Source: RXOA01 sp964547105
GTDB lineage: Bacteria > Bipolaricaulota > Bipolaricaulia > UBA7950 > UBA9294
Assembly (NCBI GenBank): GCA_964547105.1
Contig: CAZJLO010000062.1
Location: 1 to 9,628, forward strand
Direction of reading: 5' to 3'
Length of the DNA: 9,628 nucleotides
Positions 7,369 to 9,628 of the stretch are shown here, in pieces; within the stretch, counting starts at the first letter, position 1; the number at the start of each line of letters is the position of its first letter. The notes beneath the pieces are model-generated. The model saw nothing but the letters and a program-made list of their open reading frames with translations, did not search any database and was not told the DNA's origin. Both the position numbers and the translations under genes were made by a program.

Positions 7369-8220
7369 TCAGTCTGACGCTGACGCCGCCCGATCGATGC
7401 GATCGTTGCGTGCACCGCAAGCGTGCAGCAGCCACGTCGTCGCAACGGATGTCAGCACCAAGAGCGTGCCCCAGATGGGGAGCTCGCCCGGAGCGGCCAC
7501 AATCCCCCGACTGATCGAGACGACCGAGTTCACGGACAGGACCAACAGGTAGAGGGAGGCTTGCACGCCAGCGACGGCCGCGACGACGTAGCCCCAAGGC
7601 CTGCGCCGCCAGAGGAGCACCCCGCCGGTCACGAGGGCCGGCACCATGAGCGTCATGTCGAGGGCCGCGACAAGACGAAACGCCTCCGTCTCGAGCGGTG
7701 TCGGGCGACCTGCGAACACATACGCGGCCCACGTGCCCAGCCACACCGCAGAAACACCCACGGCAAAGAAGCCGTAATAGCCACCGATAGCCCGCGCAGG
7801 CGTTCTGATCGAGAACGCTCTCGCGGCGGCCAGCGCATCCGTCCCCACAAGCCCAAGGATCAGGGACGCGACAGAGACGACGAAAGTAAGCACGTAGATC
7901 GCGAAAAACACGTTCAAAGCGGCGCCAAGGACGTAGAACGCGTAGTTGTAAACCGCGTAGCCCAGGACCCCGAGCCAAGTGAGACGAGCGCGCGTCGAAC
8001 CCCGAGACGCGAACCACATTGCGCCCAGCAATAGGGGGACGACGATCGACAAGGTGACGAGGTCGTTGCCGAACCACGTGGCCTTGATCCACGCCACATC
8101 GCGGTAGGCCCCGGAAGCAAGCAGGCCCAGAAGAGCCTGCACCGCCATCAACATTGCCAAGGTGATTGAAAGTGAGCGCTCAACCCGACTGAGCCGACCG
8201 CTCGCCGCTGATGAAGTCAT
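7369..8220 (-). CDS. Unrecognised integral membrane protein, about eight transmembrane segments
   Basis: I do not recognise a named family for this 283-residue protein. Hydrophobic segments can be placed at about 17-36, 52-72, 79-97, 100-126, 146-170, 187-204, 210-231 and 248-267. The termini are polar and the C-terminal tail is short (RNDRIDRAASASD). A notable stretch is YNYAFYVLGAALNVFF (91-106), with aromatic and small residues that look conserved rather than random. No transporter, kinase or protease motif is visible. The ATG at 8220 was chosen because GGAG lies four bases upstream and the hydrophobic pattern begins soon after; the frame stays open upstream to 8427 with non-membrane sequence. 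It is the first of three consecutive membrane-protein genes on this strand, 73 bases before the CPBP protease, so the two are probably co-transcribed. Confidence 0.75.
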   Translation of the reverse strand: MTSSAASGRLSRVERSLSITLAMLMAVQALLGLLASGAYRDVAWIKATWFGNDLVTLSIVVPLLLGAMWFASRGSTRARLTWLGVLGYAVYNYAFYVLGAALNVFFAIYVLTFVVSVASLILGLVGTDALAAARAFSIRTPARAIGGYYGFFAVGVSAVWLGTWAAYVFAGRPTPLETEAFRLVAALDMTLMVPALVTGGVLLWRRRPWGYVVAAVAGVQASLYLLVLSVNSVVSISRGIVAAPGELPIWGTLLVLTSVATTWLLHACGARNDRIDRAASASD

Positions 8221-8695
8221 GCTTCTCCAATCCCTGCCCTTGATTGCACCTGGCCACAATTCGCGTGCACGGATGCAAGTTGTCGCTACCCTGCACTGAC
8301 CATCCCGAAGGCCGTTGTCACTGCTCTTACTTCCTTGTTTTCCACAGATCGACATGGAAATTATCGCAAGGCAGTCTACGGATTGGAAGAGGGCCGCACA
8401 AGCGGATGGTGCGGGTGGCGTGATCACGGCCTGACAGTCGGTGGCAAGGAGGGAATCGGAGAGAGGCTTGTGGCGGAGGCTCTCGAATCTGAGAGCACAG
8501 GCAGTTCCGGAACACCCGAAGAATCAAGATCTGCCTCAGAAGATGGCGGCTCGAGGTCTCTAACCAGAAGGAAGACACCTCCCCGACATTCCCTCTTGAC
8601 CTCCCGCGTGCTTTCAGAGATGTCCCCGGACGCCGGTGTTGACGACCTTCCGTTCCCCGGGTAGCGTTTGCACAAGCACCCGAGGAGGACGTGGT
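8221..8695. other. Divergent intergenic region between the membrane-protein operon and the oxidoreductase
   Basis: No coding sequence is convincing. A 109-codon ORF at 8335-8664 lacks a ribosome binding site and has low-complexity, non-family sequence. Two symmetric sites lie in the middle: GCTCTC-gaatct-GAGAGC at 8479-8496 and the perfect palindrome GTTCCGGAAC at 8504-8513, possible operators. A promoter candidate for the oxidoreductase is listed separately. I found no strong promoter for the minus-strand operon. Confidence 0.4.
8639..8667 (+). promoter_or_regulatory. Candidate promoter for the oxidoreductase gene
   Basis: TTGACG at 8639-8644 is followed, after exactly 17 bases, by TAGCGT at 8662-8667. 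The -35 matches five of six consensus positions and the -10 three of six. Transcription would begin about 20 bases before the ATG at 8696, leaving room for the ribosome binding site GAGGAGG. Confidence 0.4.
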
Positions 8696-9628
8696 ATGGC
8701 CGAGAAGTCGATCGTCATTGTCGGTGGAGGGATCGCCGGGCTCTGTGCCGGTTGCTATGCCCGGATGAACGGGTACGAGACGATGCATTCACTGCCCGGA
8801 GGCGTTTGCACCGCCTGGACGCGGGGCGGCTACACGATCGACAGCTGCATCCACTGGCTCGCCGGATCGGCGCCCGGTGTCGGCTACCACAAGCTGTGGC
8901 GGGAAGTCGGCGCCGTTCAGGGGTTTGAGATGCTCGACCTCGAGATCTATACCCGGATCGAGGGACAAGACGGCAAGGTCCTCAACCTCTACGGCGATGT
9001 GGATCGATTGGAGCAACACCTGCTGGAGCTCGCCCCGGAAGATGCACGCGAGCTTCGCTCGCTGACCCAGGCGATCCGCAAGTTCTCCGGCTTCTTTTTT
9101 AATGATACGGCGACCACCGAGATCTACACCGTGTGGGACAAGCTGGGCATCGCCTTGTCGATGATCCCGTACGGCAATACGTTCATGCGGTGGAAGAGCG
9201 TCACCGTCAGCGGGTTCGCGAAGCGCCTCAAGAACCCGTTCCTGCGAACGACGTTCACCGATCTGGCCAGCGACGCCCAGGAGTTCCCGATGCTGGCGTT
9301 GATCATGCCGCTTGCCTGGCTGAACCGGAAGGTCGCCGGCTATCCGCTTGGCGGCTCGCTTCCGTTCGCGCGCGCCATCGAAAAGCGTTTCCTCGATCTC
9401 GGCGGAGCCATCGAATACGGCGCCCGTGTCACCGAGATCCTCACCGAAAAGGCGGATCAGGATCGGGGCGATCGCGCCGTCGGCGTCCGGCTCGAAGACG
9501 GGACGGAGCACCGGGCCGACGTCGTCATCAGCGCCGCCGACGGGCATGCAACGATCTTCGACATGCTCGGCGGCCGCTATATCGACGCCACGACCCAAAC
9601 TCACTACGACACGCTACAGCCGTTCCCC
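8696..9628 (+). CDS. Phytoene-desaturase-like FAD-dependent oxidoreductase, N-terminal 311 codons (cut by window edge, contains sequencing-adapter insert)
   Basis: The frame is open from the ATG at 8696 to the right edge. GAGGAGG lies about seven bases before the start. The protein belongs to the CrtI/RetSat-type NAD(P)/FAD-dependent oxidoreductases (COG1233). IVIVGGGIAGLCAG (6-19) is the dinucleotide-binding GxGxxG turn. LPGGVCTAWTRGGYTIDSC and HWLAGS (33-58) are the family's next conserved block. WLNRKVAGYPLGGSL and DVVISAADGH lie further on. Members desaturate, saturate or isomerise carotenoid-like or other polyene lipids, but this subgroup has no assigned substrate. Two oddities affect the sequence. 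Residues 134-145 (FFNDTATTEIYT) come from an Illumina P5 oligo, not from the organism. Between T29 and M30, about four residues are missing where relatives have an acidic residue that binds the FAD ribose. The gene is divergent from the membrane-protein operon. Confidence 0.85.
   Translation, partial: MAEKSIVIVGGGIAGLCAGCYARMNGYETMHSLPGGVCTAWTRGGYTIDSCIHWLAGSAPGVGYHKLWREVGAVQGFEMLDLEIYTRIEGQDGKVLNLYGDVDRLEQHLLELAPEDARELRSLTQAIRKFSGFFFNDTATTEIYTVWDKLGIALSMIPYGNTFMRWKSVTVSGFAKRLKNPFLRTTFTDLASDAQEFPMLALIMPLAWLNRKVAGYPLGGSLPFARAIEKRFLDLGGAIEYGARVTEILTEKADQDRGDRAVGVRLEDGTEHRADVVISAADGHATIFDMLGGRYIDATTQTHYDTLQPFP
9095..9129 (+). other. Illumina P5 flow-cell oligo sequence inside the gene (assembly artefact)
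   Basis: Six T residues at 9095-9100 are followed by 29 bases (9101-9129, beginning AATGATACGGCGACCACCGA and ending GATCTACAC). These 29 bases are identical to the Illumina P5 sequence, and the T run matches the linker of the surface-bound oligo. Translated in frame they give the peptide FFNDTATTEIYT, a familiar contaminant in metagenomic protein sets. The bases beyond 9129 are not adapter but return to oxidoreductase coding sequence. An exact 29-base match cannot reasonably be chance. Confidence 0.96.

Noticed and set aside
8335..8664. 109-codon plus-strand ORF ahead of the oxidoreductase
   Set aside because: It has no ribosome binding site, unremarkable Ser/Gly/Arg-rich sequence and no recognisable domain. 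It occupies what looks like a divergent promoter region.

Overview
The window looks like a piece of a high-GC bacterial genome, probably assembled from a metagenome. Its genes have strong GGAG/GGAGG ribosome binding sites and its two exported proteins carry ordinary Sec signal peptides. The large surface protein ends in a domain resembling the FlgD-like / type A sorting-like C-termini common in deep-branching, mostly uncultured bacteria. Candidatus Bipolaricaulota (Acetothermia) is one possible home for this architecture, but that is an impression from protein style. No rRNA or other phylogenetic marker is present.

Layout, left to right: (1) the first 21 codons of a homocysteine S-methyltransferase on the minus strand (1-63); (2) a divergent spacer with a good sigma70-type promoter; (3) a large secreted right-handed beta-helix protein on the plus strand (443-3103); (4) a strong bidirectional terminator hairpin (3126-3156) between convergent genes; (5) an exported DUF885 family metallohydrolase on the minus strand (3289-5145); (6) a 590-base spacer with two hairpins and possible decayed coding sequence; (7) three minus-strand membrane-protein genes, transcribed in the order 8220->7369 (unrecognised protein with about eight membrane segments), 7295->6420 (CPBP/Rce1-type intramembrane protease) and 6233->5736 (isoprenylcysteine methyltransferase-like, Ste14/ICMT type); (8) a 475-base divergent spacer; (9) the first 311 codons of a phytoene-desaturase-like FAD oxidoreductase on the plus strand, running off the right edge.

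Two observations matter most. First, the oxidoreductase gene contains 35 bases (9095-9129) identical to the Illumina P5 flow-cell oligo with its T linker. It is translated in frame as a false peptide at residues 134-145, so the assembly is wrong there. The same gene also seems to lack about four residues at the end of the second strand of its FAD-binding fold. Second, a CPBP protease with all its catalytic motifs lies next to an ICMT-family methyltransferase. These are the bacterial relatives of the two enzymes that successively process prenylated CAAX proteins in eukaryotes. Whether they act together here is inference, and no CAAX-ended substrate is visible in the window.
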